The notes beneath the pieces were generated by a model. It was not told the origin of the DNA, searched no databases, and saw nothing but the letters and a program-made list of their open reading frames with translations. From NCBI RefSeq assembly GCF_027925155.1, contig NZ_BSDY01000010.1, positions 1 to 64,000 on the forward strand: a DNA stretch of 64,000 nt. The letters run 5' to 3'. The position numbers and the translations under genes were made by a program. Numbering within the stretch: position 1 is the stretch's first letter; the number at the start of each line of letters is the position of its first letter. Positions 7,935 through 17,674 of this stretch are shown here, piece after piece. This stretch comes from Propionigenium maris DSM 9537 (GTDB lineage Bacteria; Fusobacteriota; Fusobacteriia; Fusobacteriales; Fusobacteriaceae).

Positions 7935-10271
7935 ATGTATCGACTGAATCAAAAAGAAACTCCTATTTTCAGTGTATTGAAGGATGTGTATGTAGCAAGA
8001 AATGTAATTCCCTTCCATGTGCCGGGACATAAGCAGGGGGCTGGTATAGAAAAGGAATTTTATGAATTTATGGGGGCAAATCCATTTAAAATAGACGTTA
8101 CCATCTTCGAGATGGTAGATGGTCTTCACAACCCAAAAACTCATATAAAGAGGGCTTTGGAGCTGGCTGCAGATGCCTATGGCGCAAAGGAAAGCTTCTT
8201 TTGTGTTAACGGAACATCTGGAGGGATTCAAGCCATGATAATGTCTGTGGTAAAAGCTGGAGACAAGATACTTGTCCCCAGAAATACACATAAATCGGTA
8301 AATGCAAGCGTTATTCTCAGCGGAGCTCAGCCGGTATATATGGAACCAGAGATAGATATGGAGAACGGGATAGCCCATGGGATAGCTCCAGAGACAGTTG
8401 AAAAGACTCTGAGGGAAAACCCAGATGCCTCAGCAGTCCTCATAATAAATCCCACCTATTACGGCGTGGCAACGGATCTGCGTAAGATAGTAAAAGTAGT
8501 TCATGATTATGATATTCCCCTTCTCGTAGACGAGGCACACGGACCTCATTTAAAGTTCTCAGAAAAGCTTCCCGTTTCAGCTATGGAAGCTGGAGCAGAT
8601 GCCTGTGCCCAGAGTACCCACAAGATAATAGGGGCAATGACCCAGGGATCTATCCTTCACATACAGGGAGACAGGATCAGTGGTAGCAGGGTAAGACAGG
8701 TACTGAGCCTTTTACAGACTACCTCACCCTCATATATACTGCTGGCTTCCTTGGACTGCGCCAGAAAGCAGATAGCACTGGAGGGAAGGGATCTCATCCA
8801 AAAATCAATTGAAAGAGCAGACTACCTCAGGGAAGAGATAAATAAAGTTAGCGGCTTCAAATCTTTTGGCAGAGAGGTCCTTGATGGAAGAGGGAGATAC
8901 TCCTTCGATCCTACCAAGGTAACTATAAGTGCCCGTGAGCTTGGCTATACAGGATATCAATTGGAAAGGATTTTGGTGGATAGATATAATATCCAGGTGG
9001 AGCTTTCAGACTTTTATAATGTACTTTTAGTTACCACCTACGGGGATACAGATGAGAGTATCGCCAGTGTTATATCTGCCATAAAGAATATTTCAGCTGA
9101 AATGAAACATCGAGAAGATATTCCAGCTTTTAAGGATATGCCTGAGATTCCAGAGATGGTACAGATCCCCAGAGAATCTTTTTTTAGTAGGAAGACAAGA
9201 AAACACCTAAAGGATGCCATAGGTAACATAAGTGGAGAGTTTATAATGGCGTATCCTCCAGGGATACCGATAATATGCCCTGGGGAGAGGATATCTGAGG
9301 AGATAATCGATTATGTAGAAGACTTAAAGAATGCCGGTTTGAGTGTACAGGGTTTAGAGGATGCAAATATTGAAAATATAAATGTCATCGAAGAAGAAAA
9401 TGCAGTTTACATCCATGTAGAGAAGATGCAGAATTTTATCCTGGGGGTCCCCTTTAATCTAGGAGCAGCTGTTACAGGTCCAGAGTTTGCCATAGACTAC
9501 CTCTTCGGTGAATATCCTGAACTCAAGAACACCATAGAGGTTATAAATCCTTTGCGTGAAGAGGAGGACCTCCTTGACATTAAACGAAAATTTATAAATT
9601 CAGTAACTGCTACCGGGAAGGTTGTTTCTCAGAGGGTGAGAGAATTGGTTTCAGATGGATACAGACCTATCGTAATTGGAGGAGATCACTCTATATCCCT
9701 GGGAAGTGTTTCAGGGGTCCTTGCAGAAAAGGATGCAGGGGTAATCTGGATAGATGCCCACGGAGATCTCAATACCACAGAAACAAGTCCAAGCGGAAAT
9801 ATCCACGGGATGGTTCTTGCGGCTCTTATGGGACATGGAGATACAAAGCTTACTCGTTTGAATAAAGGAAAGTTTCTGAAACCAGAAAAGGTCTTGCTCT
9901 TTGGAGCCAGGGATCTGGACCCTGGAGAACAGAAGTTTATAGAAGCGAATAATGTCAATGTAATTACCTACAATGAAATCCGTGAGCAGGGCTTGGAGGC
10001 TTCCTTAGAAAAGGCAAGGGAGATTTTACAGGTAGAGGAACTGCATATAAGTTTTGACCTTGACTCTGTAGATCCACAATATTCTCCAGGAGTGAGTGTT
10101 CCTGTAGAGGGAGGATTTAATAAGGAGGAGATATTAGAAATTTTTTCTGCTCTCTTTGAATATTACAAGATAACCTCCGTAGATTTGATGGAGCTCAATC
10201 CCCTTACAGATAAAGACGGAATAAGTGTGGACTTTGCAAAAGAGCTCATAGACTTTCTAAATGGAATATAA
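7935..10271 (+). CDS. Orn/Lys/Arg decarboxylase-arginase fusion
   Basis: One 778-residue cytoplasmic polypeptide carries two enzymes. Residues 1 to about 480 are a PLP-dependent decarboxylase of the Orn/Lys/Arg group: HVPGHKQG near the start, the DEAHGPH cofactor aspartate region, and STHKIIGAMTQGS with the PLP lysine at about residue 230. Residues about 497-778 are a complete arginase: GGDHS (582), DAHGD (607), SPSGNIHGM and DLDSVD (708), all manganese or substrate ligands. The SPSGN motif is typical of arginase rather than agmatinase. Together they could convert arginine to ornithine plus urea and then ornithine to putrescine. Decarboxylase specificity (ornithine or arginine) cannot be read from the sequence. 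Confidence 0.9.
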   Translation: MYRLNQKETPIFSVLKDVYVARNVIPFHVPGHKQGAGIEKEFYEFMGANPFKIDVTIFEMVDGLHNPKTHIKRALELAADAYGAKESFFCVNGTSGGIQAMIMSVVKAGDKILVPRNTHKSVNASVILSGAQPVYMEPEIDMENGIAHGIAPETVEKTLRENPDASAVLIINPTYYGVATDLRKIVKVVHDYDIPLLVDEAHGPHLKFSEKLPVSAMEAGADACAQSTHKIIGAMTQGSILHIQGDRISGSRVRQVLSLLQTTSPSYILLASLDCARKQIALEGRDLIQKSIERADYLREEINKVSGFKSFGREVLDGRGRYSFDPTKVTISARELGYTGYQLERILVDRYNIQVELSDFYNVLLVTTYGDTDESIASVISAIKNISAEMKHREDIPAFKDMPEIPEMVQIPRESFFSRKTRKHLKDAIGNISGEFIMAYPPGIPIICPGERISEEIIDYVEDLKNAGLSVQGLEDANIENINVIEEENAVYIHVEKMQNFILGVPFNLGAAVTGPEFAIDYLFGEYPELKNTIEVINPLREEEDLLDIKRKFINSVTATGKVVSQRVRELVSDGYRPIVIGGDHSISLGSVSGVLAEKDAGVIWIDAHGDLNTTETSPSGNIHGMVLAALMGHGDTKLTRLNKGKFLKPEKVLLFGARDLDPGEQKFIEANNVNVITYNEIREQGLEASLEKAREILQVEELHISFDLDSVDPQYSPGVSVPVEGGFNKEEILEIFSALFEYYKITSVDLMELNPLTDKDGISVDFAKELIDFLNGI

Positions 10272-10406
10272 AAGCAGTTAATGAGGTATTTGCTCTATTG
10301 AAAATATTGATAAATATATAGCTGATAAAAAATATATTTGCAAATATTGGGGAGGTTACATGATTAAAAATTATTCTGAAGGAAGGGGAGTTAGGGGGTG
10401 TAAAGG

Positions 10407-11393
10407 ATGAAGAACTATAGGGGACGATTTAAGAAAATTAAGACACTTTATGACAATTATACTCAGGATACCTTTCATGAACAGCTTGATGCAGGAATAC
10501 TGGACAATCAGTTTGAATACATATTTAAAGAGAGCTCATGGCTGGAGAAGCTTAAGAGGGTGTCGGAAAACAAGGATCAAATTAAGCAACTAATGGAGAT
10601 GCTTTTAAATCTAAAGGAAAGAATAATTGAGTTTTATATCAATTATTTCAAGCATAATAGGTATATAGGAGGAGAACCTGAAAATTTTAATCCAGATATA
10701 ATAATAGGACTCGGTTGCAATAATTCCTTGGGGCTCCTTGATGAAAGGATAGATAGGATAGGGGAAATATCCAAGATATATTCCAATGCAAAAGTACTTC
10801 TATCTGGCGGTGGGTTTGAACTGGATGGAAGTGAAGCGAGTATAATGGCCAGAAAACTTATTAATAATTACTCATTTGATGGAGACAGACTCATCCTAGA
10901 AGAAGATTCTATGGATACAGTGGGAAATGCTTTATTTTCAAAGCTTCTTCTCAGGTCTAGGAAGGAGTTAGAAGATATTAGAGATATACTAGTTGTTACC
11001 TCTCCCTTCCATGCAGTAAGGGCTAGGGCTCTATTTCGTAATATCTTTGGAAATGATTTCAAAATCTTGGTAACTGGACACCCCTATCACCTTACACAAG
11101 AGAACTTTAGTGGATATTGCGATGTGGGTATGAATGAAGGTCATAGAAAACTCATAGAGAACCTGGGAGAAGAGTGTGATATAGAAAATATAAGAAAGAC
11201 TATTGCAGAACATGAGATAAGGGCTCTTTACCGTTCCAATAAATTTTTTATAAATTTAGGGGAGAACACAGGGGATGAAACTTCTATCTTCTATGAACTT
11301 TTTCTTTATGACAGCATATACAGCAACAGGTATGACATACTTAGAAAATACAGGCATGTCCTTGAAAAAATTCTTACTTTAGAGGAGGGGTAG
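10407..11393 (+). CDS. YdcF/SanA-like DUF218 protein
   Basis: The central region (about residues 90-270) matches the DUF218 (YdcF/ElyC/SanA) fold: DIIIGLGCNNSLGLLDERID, a SGGGFELDGSEASIM loop, EEDSMDTVGNA and a VTSPFHAVRARALF strand-helix. The N-terminal ~90 residues are helical and extra. There is no signal peptide or membrane segment, so this version is probably cytoplasmic. DUF218 proteins have been linked to nucleotide-cofactor binding and envelope integrity, but the substrate here is unknown. It follows the fusion gene on the same strand after 135 bases. Confidence 0.75.
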   Translation: MKNYRGRFKKIKTLYDNYTQDTFHEQLDAGILDNQFEYIFKESSWLEKLKRVSENKDQIKQLMEMLLNLKERIIEFYINYFKHNRYIGGEPENFNPDIIIGLGCNNSLGLLDERIDRIGEISKIYSNAKVLLSGGGFELDGSEASIMARKLINNYSFDGDRLILEEDSMDTVGNALFSKLLLRSRKELEDIRDILVVTSPFHAVRARALFRNIFGNDFKILVTGHPYHLTQENFSGYCDVGMNEGHRKLIENLGEECDIENIRKTIAEHEIRALYRSNKFFINLGENTGDETSIFYELFLYDSIYSNRYDILRKYRHVLEKILTLEEG

Positions 11394-11510
11394 CAGAGAT
11401 TTAAAACCAGACTTTTATGGAAAACTTTTATTTGAAAAATTTAGTTTAACGTTTCATAAATTTTTGAAATATATTTAGCTGACTTAGGAGTATTCCACGG
11501 AGAAGGAAAG

Positions 11511-11995
<485 letters not shown>

Positions 11996-12142
11996 TAATT
12001 GTATTTAATTTCGCTACATACAATTAGGTTTTGATTACCTAGTCAGTTATCTACCTCTATTTAGAGACACCTCACAGGAAAACCATTAACCTGAAGGTGT
12101 ATTATTTATATAGGAAAATGACGATTTATGGAGGAGGTTATT

Positions 12143-13192
12143 ATGAGCTTAATTTTTTTTATACAACCTTTGATTGTAATCTTACTTTCATTCATGGTTT
12201 TGTTTTTAACCCATTATTATTTTAAAAAATCAACCCATGATGGTACAAATATAAAATTAAACTCTCAAATCATAATGTCTGCTGAAGTTTTCATTTTCTT
12301 GTTTTTATTCATAATACTTCTTCCTCTTAAGGATAACCTCAAGGGACAAATCCTAAGCTTCCTAGGGATTCTTCTAAGTGCCACCATTGCTATAAGCTCA
12401 ACTACCGTTTTAGGAAATATAATGGCTGGAATTATGCTCAGAAGTATAAGTTCCTTGAAGATGGGAGATTTTATAATAACAGGTGATTATTTAGGAAGAA
12501 TATCTGAAAAAGGACTCTTTCATATTGAGATTCAAACGGAGGATAGAAACCTTGTCACCATACCAAATATTTTTCTTATAGCTAAACCTATCAAGGTAAT
12601 TCATTCTTCAGGAACAATAATTTCCTCTGAAATTTCCTTGGGATATGATTTACCACCTGATTTAATAAAAAACCTGCTTATTGAGGCTGCAAAAAATTCT
12701 GGCTTGAAGGAACCTTTTGTATACACTGTCAATTTGGGTGATTTTTCAATACTATACAGAGTCAGTGGCCTCCTTTCAGAAGTAAAATATTTAATTTCAG
12801 CCAACTCCAAACTAAATGATGAGATCCTCCGTATTCTTCACAAAAACTCCATTGAGATTGTATCTCCCAACTTCATGAATACCAGATCTGTAAATGATTT
12901 AAAGTTTATTCCTAAGGACTCTCTTGAAAATGAGGCTCAGAATCTTGAAGTAATTCCTGAGGATACTGTCTTTGGGAAGGCAGACATTGCAGAAAGGTTG
13001 GAGGATAAGATCAAGCAGCTCGAAGATATTAAAAATAAAATTGATGAAGTCGAGAAAGTGATGGGATCAGTATCAGAGGAGATAGATAAAAAAACCTTTC
13101 AAGACAAACTTAACCGATTAAAGGAGTTTGAAATTCGATTAAATGCAGAAATAGAAAGGAGTAAGAACGATTTGAACAAAGAAGATAGTTAG
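12143..13192 (+). CDS. MscS-family mechanosensitive channel
   Basis: Integral membrane channel that opens on hypo-osmotic stress. Hydrophobic spans lie at about residues 3-25 and 45-65, and the pore helix/beta-domain region reads LGNIMAGIMLRSISSLKMGDFIITGDYLGRIS, the classic MscS transition. The cytoplasmic part carries the EDRNLVTIPN motif. A C-terminal coiled coil of about 70 residues (KIKQLEDIKNKIDEVEKV) is additional. The start is the ATG five bases after GGAGGAGG rather than an ATG that precedes it. Nineteen bases separate it from the CorA-type gene downstream, so they are probably one operon. Confidence 0.88.
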   Translation: MSLIFFIQPLIVILLSFMVLFLTHYYFKKSTHDGTNIKLNSQIIMSAEVFIFLFLFIILLPLKDNLKGQILSFLGILLSATIAISSTTVLGNIMAGIMLRSISSLKMGDFIITGDYLGRISEKGLFHIEIQTEDRNLVTIPNIFLIAKPIKVIHSSGTIISSEISLGYDLPPDLIKNLLIEAAKNSGLKEPFVYTVNLGDFSILYRVSGLLSEVKYLISANSKLNDEILRILHKNSIEIVSPNFMNTRSVNDLKFIPKDSLENEAQNLEVIPEDTVFGKADIAERLEDKIKQLEDIKNKIDEVEKVMGSVSEEIDKKTFQDKLNRLKEFEIRLNAEIERSKNDLNKEDS

Positions 13193-13210
13193 TTACTGAG
13201 GAGGTTTATT

Positions 13211-14191
13211 ATGGAAGCAGATAATAACCACGAATTGATCTTTTCCCTTTTGCTGGATGGAAAGGGAGGAGCTGTAAACTATGGCTGGGATGAGATTAAT
13301 ACCTGGTCCCCTGATAAGGGAACCCTTTGGATGCATCTATCTCTTCCTGAAGATACAGAGGATGGATGGATCGACAAAAAAAGCGGGATCTCAGAAAATA
13401 TTTCAGAAGCTTTGTTAAGCAGGGGAGACAGGCCTCGGCTTCTAAAGGAGGAAGACAAGCTCTTTCTATCATTGAGGGGGGTAAACTTCAATCCTGGAGA
13501 GGATCCCGACGATATGGTATTTCTTCATATCTACATGGAGGAGAAACGGATAATTACAATTCGTCATAGGAAGGTTTTGGCTGTAGACAACATTAAGTCT
13601 TCCCTTGAAAAAAACACCGGACCCAAAGACTCCTATGAATTCCTGTTGGAAATTTTAATGAAGATATCCCACAGGATAGGGGAGATAACTCAGAATATCG
13701 ATGATCAGATAGATGAGATAGAGGAGCTGGTAGTGGATAATGCAGATATTAAGCTCCGATCTGTCCTTTCCTCTCTGAGGAGGCAGGCGATCAATATCCG
13801 TCGTTATCTCTCTCCTCAAAGGGAAGTGTTAAACAATTTGGGAGGAATTGAGATATCATGGTTTAAAAGAAAGGAGATATACAAGATAAAGGAACTTACA
13901 GAAAAATATATTAGGTACCTAGAAGATATTGACTCAGCTAGGGACAGGGCAGCCATAACCCATGAAGAGATTAACAGTATCTATAGTGAGCAGCTCAATA
14001 AAACCATGTATGTGTTGTCCATTGTAGCTACAATCTTTCTGCCCTTGGGCTTTCTTACTGGCCTGTTGGGAATAAACGTAGGAGGAATTCCCGGAACCGA
14101 TAACTCCCTGGCCTTCTTAATGGTATGTATTATCCTGATACTTCTAGGTGTTGTGGAGCTTTTAATCTTTAAAATTAAAAAATGGATTTAG
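13211..14191 (+). CDS. zntB: ZntB/CorA-family metal transporter
   Basis: Pentameric inner-membrane metal-ion transporter. The N-terminal ~240 residues form the acidic cytoplasmic funnel with the long stalk helix, and two C-terminal spans follow. The loop between them reads GINVGGIPG; ZntB proteins carry GIN plus this GG(I/M)PG sequence where CorA has GMN, so zinc export/import rather than magnesium is the better guess. It lies just after an MscS channel in the same direction. Confidence 0.85.
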   Translation: MEADNNHELIFSLLLDGKGGAVNYGWDEINTWSPDKGTLWMHLSLPEDTEDGWIDKKSGISENISEALLSRGDRPRLLKEEDKLFLSLRGVNFNPGEDPDDMVFLHIYMEEKRIITIRHRKVLAVDNIKSSLEKNTGPKDSYEFLLEILMKISHRIGEITQNIDDQIDEIEELVVDNADIKLRSVLSSLRRQAINIRRYLSPQREVLNNLGGIEISWFKRKEIYKIKELTEKYIRYLEDIDSARDRAAITHEEINSIYSEQLNKTMYVLSIVATIFLPLGFLTGLLGINVGGIPGTDNSLAFLMVCIILILLGVVELLIFKIKKWI

Positions 14192-14377
14192 CCACAAATA
14201 ATATTTGAATTTAATTATGATAGCAGAGCTATGGAGTTAAATTTACATGGAGCGAAAAAATATGATGTGGTTATAAGGACCTTAAAAATTTAAAGGCAGA
14301 CCTTAAACAGGTTCTCTATTCAGTACGGGACAGACTTATTCAATGGAATATAATTTACTTGGAAGGAAGTGATGAGT

Positions 14378-15535
14378 ATGATTAGGATTAAAACCCTCAT
14401 CTTGCTAGTTTTATTGAGTATCTCTTCTCTAGGTAATGAAGAAAACTTGAAAGTCTTAAAAAAATACCAAAATAAGATACCAGATGAAATACAGTTGGAG
14501 ATTAAATATGAAGGAAGCCTTCCCTCCTTTTTCAGCTATGTATTTCCACAAAAAAACAAAGTCAACTTAAGGGAGAGGCCAAGTTCAAAAAGTTCTTTAA
14601 AGGGGATTGCAGATTACTTGGAAAAGATGGCTGTTTTAGAGGTTGTGGAAAATTCTCAAGGTGAAAAATGGTATAAGGTATTAAATCAAAAAGGAGAGGA
14701 GGCCTTTGTCCACTATGATATTGTAAAGTTTATGGAGTTTAGATTTGATAATATGAAGGAAGAGATCAATAAACTGGAGGAGTTCATAGAGAGAGAGGTC
14801 TCCCATGGAAGAACTCTAAGTGCTGTCGATGCATATCGTCCAAATCCAAGTAATAAAAATGCAAAAAAAAGAAGGGATAGGTATGGAAGTGTAGAGGAGC
14901 AGAGCGCAGTAGTATCTTATAAGGGAGAGGTAATATTTGTTCCCGACGGAAGACTTCTTTCTATTTTAAAGAACGATAAAGAACTATCCCTAGTAAAAAC
15001 CCTTGGAATAGCTGAATCCCCTTTAAAAATAAGCAATAAACTTTTAAATAAAAACTTAAGAATAAGGGAAGTCCCTCAAAAGATTATCGTTGTTGATATT
15101 AAAAATCAAAATTTTGGAGTTTTTGAAAGGGTAGCAGGTGAATGGAAGTTAGTTTCTTACTCCTATAGTAAAACCGGCAAAGAGAATCATATTGGATATG
15201 AAACTCCCAAAGGTGTCTTTGTGGTATCAGAGGTAAAGAAAGTAATGACCTATACAAATGCTCAGGGAGAGATAGTAGGGTATGCTAATAATGCCCTCCG
15301 TTTTTCCGGCGGTGGCTATATCCACGGAACTCCTATTAATTATAAGGATAAATATCTGACTGCCTACCTAAAAGATATAAAAGAGGCTAAAATGGGAACA
15401 TACCCTGAAACAAGAAAATGTGTCCGAAACACTGTAAAGCATTCTGAATTTTTATTTAAATGGATATTAAATGGTAAAATTAAAAAAGGAAATAGTCAAA
15501 TACCTGAAAATCCGGCGCTGGTTATAGTAATGTAG
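14378..15535 (+). CDS. L,D-transpeptidase with SH3 domain
   Basis: Exported enzyme that crosslinks peptidoglycan or attaches proteins to it. A signal peptide covers about residues 1-19; an SH3-like domain follows (VNLRERPSSKSSLKG to about residue 115); the C-terminal YkuD domain carries the paired motifs GGGYIHGTP and TRKCVRN, giving the catalytic His and Cys. The start is the third candidate codon, eight bases after AAGGAAG. Between the domains is a ~120-residue linker. Strong intrinsic terminator follows directly. Confidence 0.87.
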   Translation: MIRIKTLILLVLLSISSLGNEENLKVLKKYQNKIPDEIQLEIKYEGSLPSFFSYVFPQKNKVNLRERPSSKSSLKGIADYLEKMAVLEVVENSQGEKWYKVLNQKGEEAFVHYDIVKFMEFRFDNMKEEINKLEEFIEREVSHGRTLSAVDAYRPNPSNKNAKKRRDRYGSVEEQSAVVSYKGEVIFVPDGRLLSILKNDKELSLVKTLGIAESPLKISNKLLNKNLRIREVPQKIIVVDIKNQNFGVFERVAGEWKLVSYSYSKTGKENHIGYETPKGVFVVSEVKKVMTYTNAQGEIVGYANNALRFSGGGYIHGTPINYKDKYLTAYLKDIKEAKMGTYPETRKCVRNTVKHSEFLFKWILNGKIKKGNSQIPENPALVIVM

Positions 15536-15536
15536 A

Positions 15537-15563
15537 AAGGGGCTCAAAAGCCCCTATTTTTTC
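15537..15563 (+). terminator. Terminator of the L,D-transpeptidase gene
   Basis: GGGGCT/AGCCCC stem with loop CAAA, followed by TATTTTTT; it overlaps the end of the convergent MscS gene. Confidence 0.8.
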
Positions 15564-16384
15564 ATCACAATGGTCCTGTAAGGGTATGGTACCTCTATTC
15601 CCTCAGCATCGAAACGTTTCTTTACAGAGTAATTGAGATCCCACAGAAGCTGACGCCCTACTGTGTTGTCCGGTGCCCATACCCATGCTTTCAAGTTGAC
15701 GGAGGAATCTCCGTAGCCATTAACCTTAACTGTTACAGGGGGAAGGGTACCGTCTCTTATTTCTGCCTCTGTCCTGTTGTCAAAGTAATCCTTATGACTG
15801 AGTACTTCCTCCCTTATTATATCAATTGCCCTATCTACATCTGAATCATAACTTATTCCTATCTCAAAAAACTTACACACCTTTCCCTCTATGATGTCTA
15901 CATTCTCAATAAGCTCATTACTCATAGTGGCATTGGGGATGATGATTCTTTTATTTTCATATGTTCTGATAACAGTATGCCTCAGGGTGATATCCTCCAC
16001 AACCCCAATTGGAGTTTTTCCCAGAACAGTTATACGATCACCTATTTGAAAGGGCTTAAAGAGTTCTATGAGTATACCGCTTAAGATATTGGATAAGGTC
16101 TGCTGAGATGCAAATCCAAGAATAACAGCTAAGATCCCAGATCCTGCAAAGATTGACTGGGAAACACTTTTAAAGATAGGAATAAATGACAGTGCTATTC
16201 CCATCCCCAATATATACAGTACTCCTGCAATGGAATATTTAATAAAATTAAATTTTGCAACTTCCTGATTTGCCTTTTTCAGAAGTTCATTGATAATCTT
16301 TTTAATTAACTTTACCAGGTAAAAAGTAGTAATCATGGTCAATGCTGCAAAGATGAATGGTGTAAAATGATTAAAAACCTCCAT
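15554..16384 (-). CDS. MscS-family mechanosensitive channel
   Basis: Small-conductance osmotic safety valve of the inner membrane. Three spans at the N-terminus (about 8-30, 52-70, 80-105) lead into the pore helix AGSGILAVILGFASQQTLSNILSG (quoted in part: GILAVILGFASQQTLSN), then the beta domain GDRITVLGKTPIGVVEDI and the C-terminal domain. Length is normal for the MscS core. I choose the ATG after GGGGGTGGAG; a GTG four codons upstream lies within that site. It is a distant paralogue of the MscS at 12143. Confidence 0.9.
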   Translation of the reverse strand: MEVFNHFTPFIFAALTMITTFYLVKLIKKIINELLKKANQEVAKFNFIKYSIAGVLYILGMGIALSFIPIFKSVSQSIFAGSGILAVILGFASQQTLSNILSGILIELFKPFQIGDRITVLGKTPIGVVEDITLRHTVIRTYENKRIIIPNATMSNELIENVDIIEGKVCKFFEIGISYDSDVDRAIDIIREEVLSHKDYFDNRTEAEIRDGTLPPVTVKVNGYGDSSVNLKAWVWAPDNTVGRQLLWDLNYSVKKRFDAEGIEVPYPYRTIVMKK

Positions 16385-16407
16385 CAAACTCTCCACCCCC
16401 TATCTCA

Positions 16408-16911
16408 TCATTTTTTTGAAAAATACTCCTCCTTCAGCCTGTAGTACTCATCCAAATTACCCCCGCACTCCTCTATGTTTTTTCTTTTAAAGTCTGCATA
16501 GTTTTTTCTGGCTTCTTCAGAGGTGGAAAGAAGTCTTTTCTTTTCCAGTTTTTTTCTCCACAACCTTCCATTTACCTTAACAACAAGAGCCGTAAAAATC
16601 CTTGTACCACTGTCATCCTCCTTTATGAAGAGGCAACGCTCGCTGAGCTCTAGATGATTGATCATTTCACGGTATCCATTGTCCTTTAAAACACGTTTAA
16701 CATTTTTTATACCTCTATCAAATTCCGTCAGACCTATCATCATATCTATAGTAGGTACGGCCTCCATTCCTACCACAGAGGTGCTTCCAATATGCTCTAT
16801 CCTTATACCCTCTTCCTGAATTTCATTTAAGAGTTTCTTTCTTTCCTCAATAAATTTTTGATTCCATTCAGGATTGTATGAAACTAAAATATCCGCTTCC
16901 ATTTCTTTCAT
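16408..16911 (-). CDS. GrpB (UPF0157) family protein
   Basis: Belongs to the nucleotidyltransferase-like GrpB group, found alone or fused to dephospho-CoA kinase. Visible hallmarks are VSYNPEWNQKFIEER near the start, RIEHIGSTSVVGMEAVPTIDMMIG (in part: EHIGSTSV, PTIDMM), and a C-terminal ARKNYADFKR. The cellular reaction is not established. A GGAGGAATTTT site precedes the ATG. It sits 23 bases upstream of the MscS gene, likely co-transcribed. Confidence 0.85.
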   Translation of the reverse strand: MKEMEADILVSYNPEWNQKFIEERKKLLNEIQEEGIRIEHIGSTSVVGMEAVPTIDMMIGLTEFDRGIKNVKRVLKDNGYREMINHLELSERCLFIKEDDSGTRIFTALVVKVNGRLWRKKLEKKRLLSTSEEARKNYADFKRKNIEECGGNLDEYYRLKEEYFSKK

Positions 16912-16961
16912 AAAATTCCTCCGTTAAAAAATATTTCATAGAACTCTTTCATAAATATATC

Positions 16962-17339
16962 TTACTTTTCTTTACTATCCTTTCCTTGATCACTGACATT
17001 GTTGTTTCTTTTAAAGATGTCCTCAAGATCCTTCAATAAAAAATGGTTAAGAGTAGTTCTGATTGCAATTATTGCTGCCAGCTGCCCTATATCGTCCCAG
17101 TTGGGAGTAATGATGGTCTTTAAAATACTGGCACCTATGAGAAAGGCCAATCCCAAGGAGAAGGAGTGCCCTATCTCCAGTCTGCTCTCCTGGATTGCAT
17201 CTAGAGATTTTTCTCGATATAAGATATCTCTTGCATAGATTAAGATGGCTTTGACTACACCTAATAATATAACTATGGAAGCCAGAAGCTGACACATATT
17301 AATAATAATTTGATTGATATCTCCTATAAAGTTTTGCAT
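16962..17339 (-). CDS. DUF1622 membrane protein
   Basis: A 125-residue protein with three hydrophobic spans (about 14-36, 58-73, 80-96) and the DUF1622 pattern ESRLEIGHSFSLGLAFLIGA followed by LAAIIAIRTTLNHFL. The C-terminus is charged and cytoplasmic. Function is unknown; it precedes grpB and mscS on the same strand, which hints at a common membrane-related operon. Confidence 0.8.
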   Translation of the reverse strand: MQNFIGDINQIIINMCQLLASIVILLGVVKAILIYARDILYREKSLDAIQESRLEIGHSFSLGLAFLIGASILKTIITPNWDDIGQLAAIIAIRTTLNHFLLKDLEDIFKRNNNVSDQGKDSKEK

Positions 17340-17495
17340 CTTATTTTCTCCTCCTTTAAGTCATTAAAGAGTGAATACTTTACAAGATATTTATGCAATT
17401 CTATTATTCGATTAAAACTTTTAAAATCTTTTTATTTTATGGAGATATCATATATAGAGAGCAAACATTGGAGAGAAGAAGCCACTTTATAAGAG

Positions 17496-17518
17496 AAGCC
17501 TCCTAGTATAGGAGGCTT
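17496..17518 (-). terminator. Hairpin terminator, 10-bp perfect stem
   Basis: AAGCCTCCTA/TAGGAGGCTT with a 3-base loop. It follows the short gene to its right (minus strand); the T-run on that side is weak (TCTCTTATAA). Confidence 0.55.
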
Positions 17519-17530
17519 TGGTTTAATTAA

Positions 17531-17640
17531 TTATTTTTTAGGAGGATTATTACCTCTTCCTCCTCCAGAAGGGTTACCAGTACGACTTGGCAGTTGGGGC
17601 TAGACTTTCCTGTATTATTAGGTGCTCTTTTTTTACTCAT
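17531..17640 (-). pseudogene. Small Gly/Pro-rich protein with a frameshift
   Basis: After AGGTGG and an ATG the frame reads MSKKRAPNNTGKSS, and the next frame continues SRTGNPSGGGRGNNPPKK to a stop at 17531. Adding one C to the run of Cs near 17602 would join them into a ~36-residue polar, disordered protein. Left as it is, the first frame runs into an unlike sequence (VVLVTLLEEEE). A natural one-base deletion or a sequencing error explains this. Function unknown. Confidence 0.5.
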
Positions 17641-17674
17641 ACTACAGCCACCTTTCAAAATACCCTAATATTCT

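Noticed and set aside
7932-8378. 148-codon minus-strand frame
   Set aside because: Lies wholly inside the well-supported decarboxylase-arginase gene and has no motifs.
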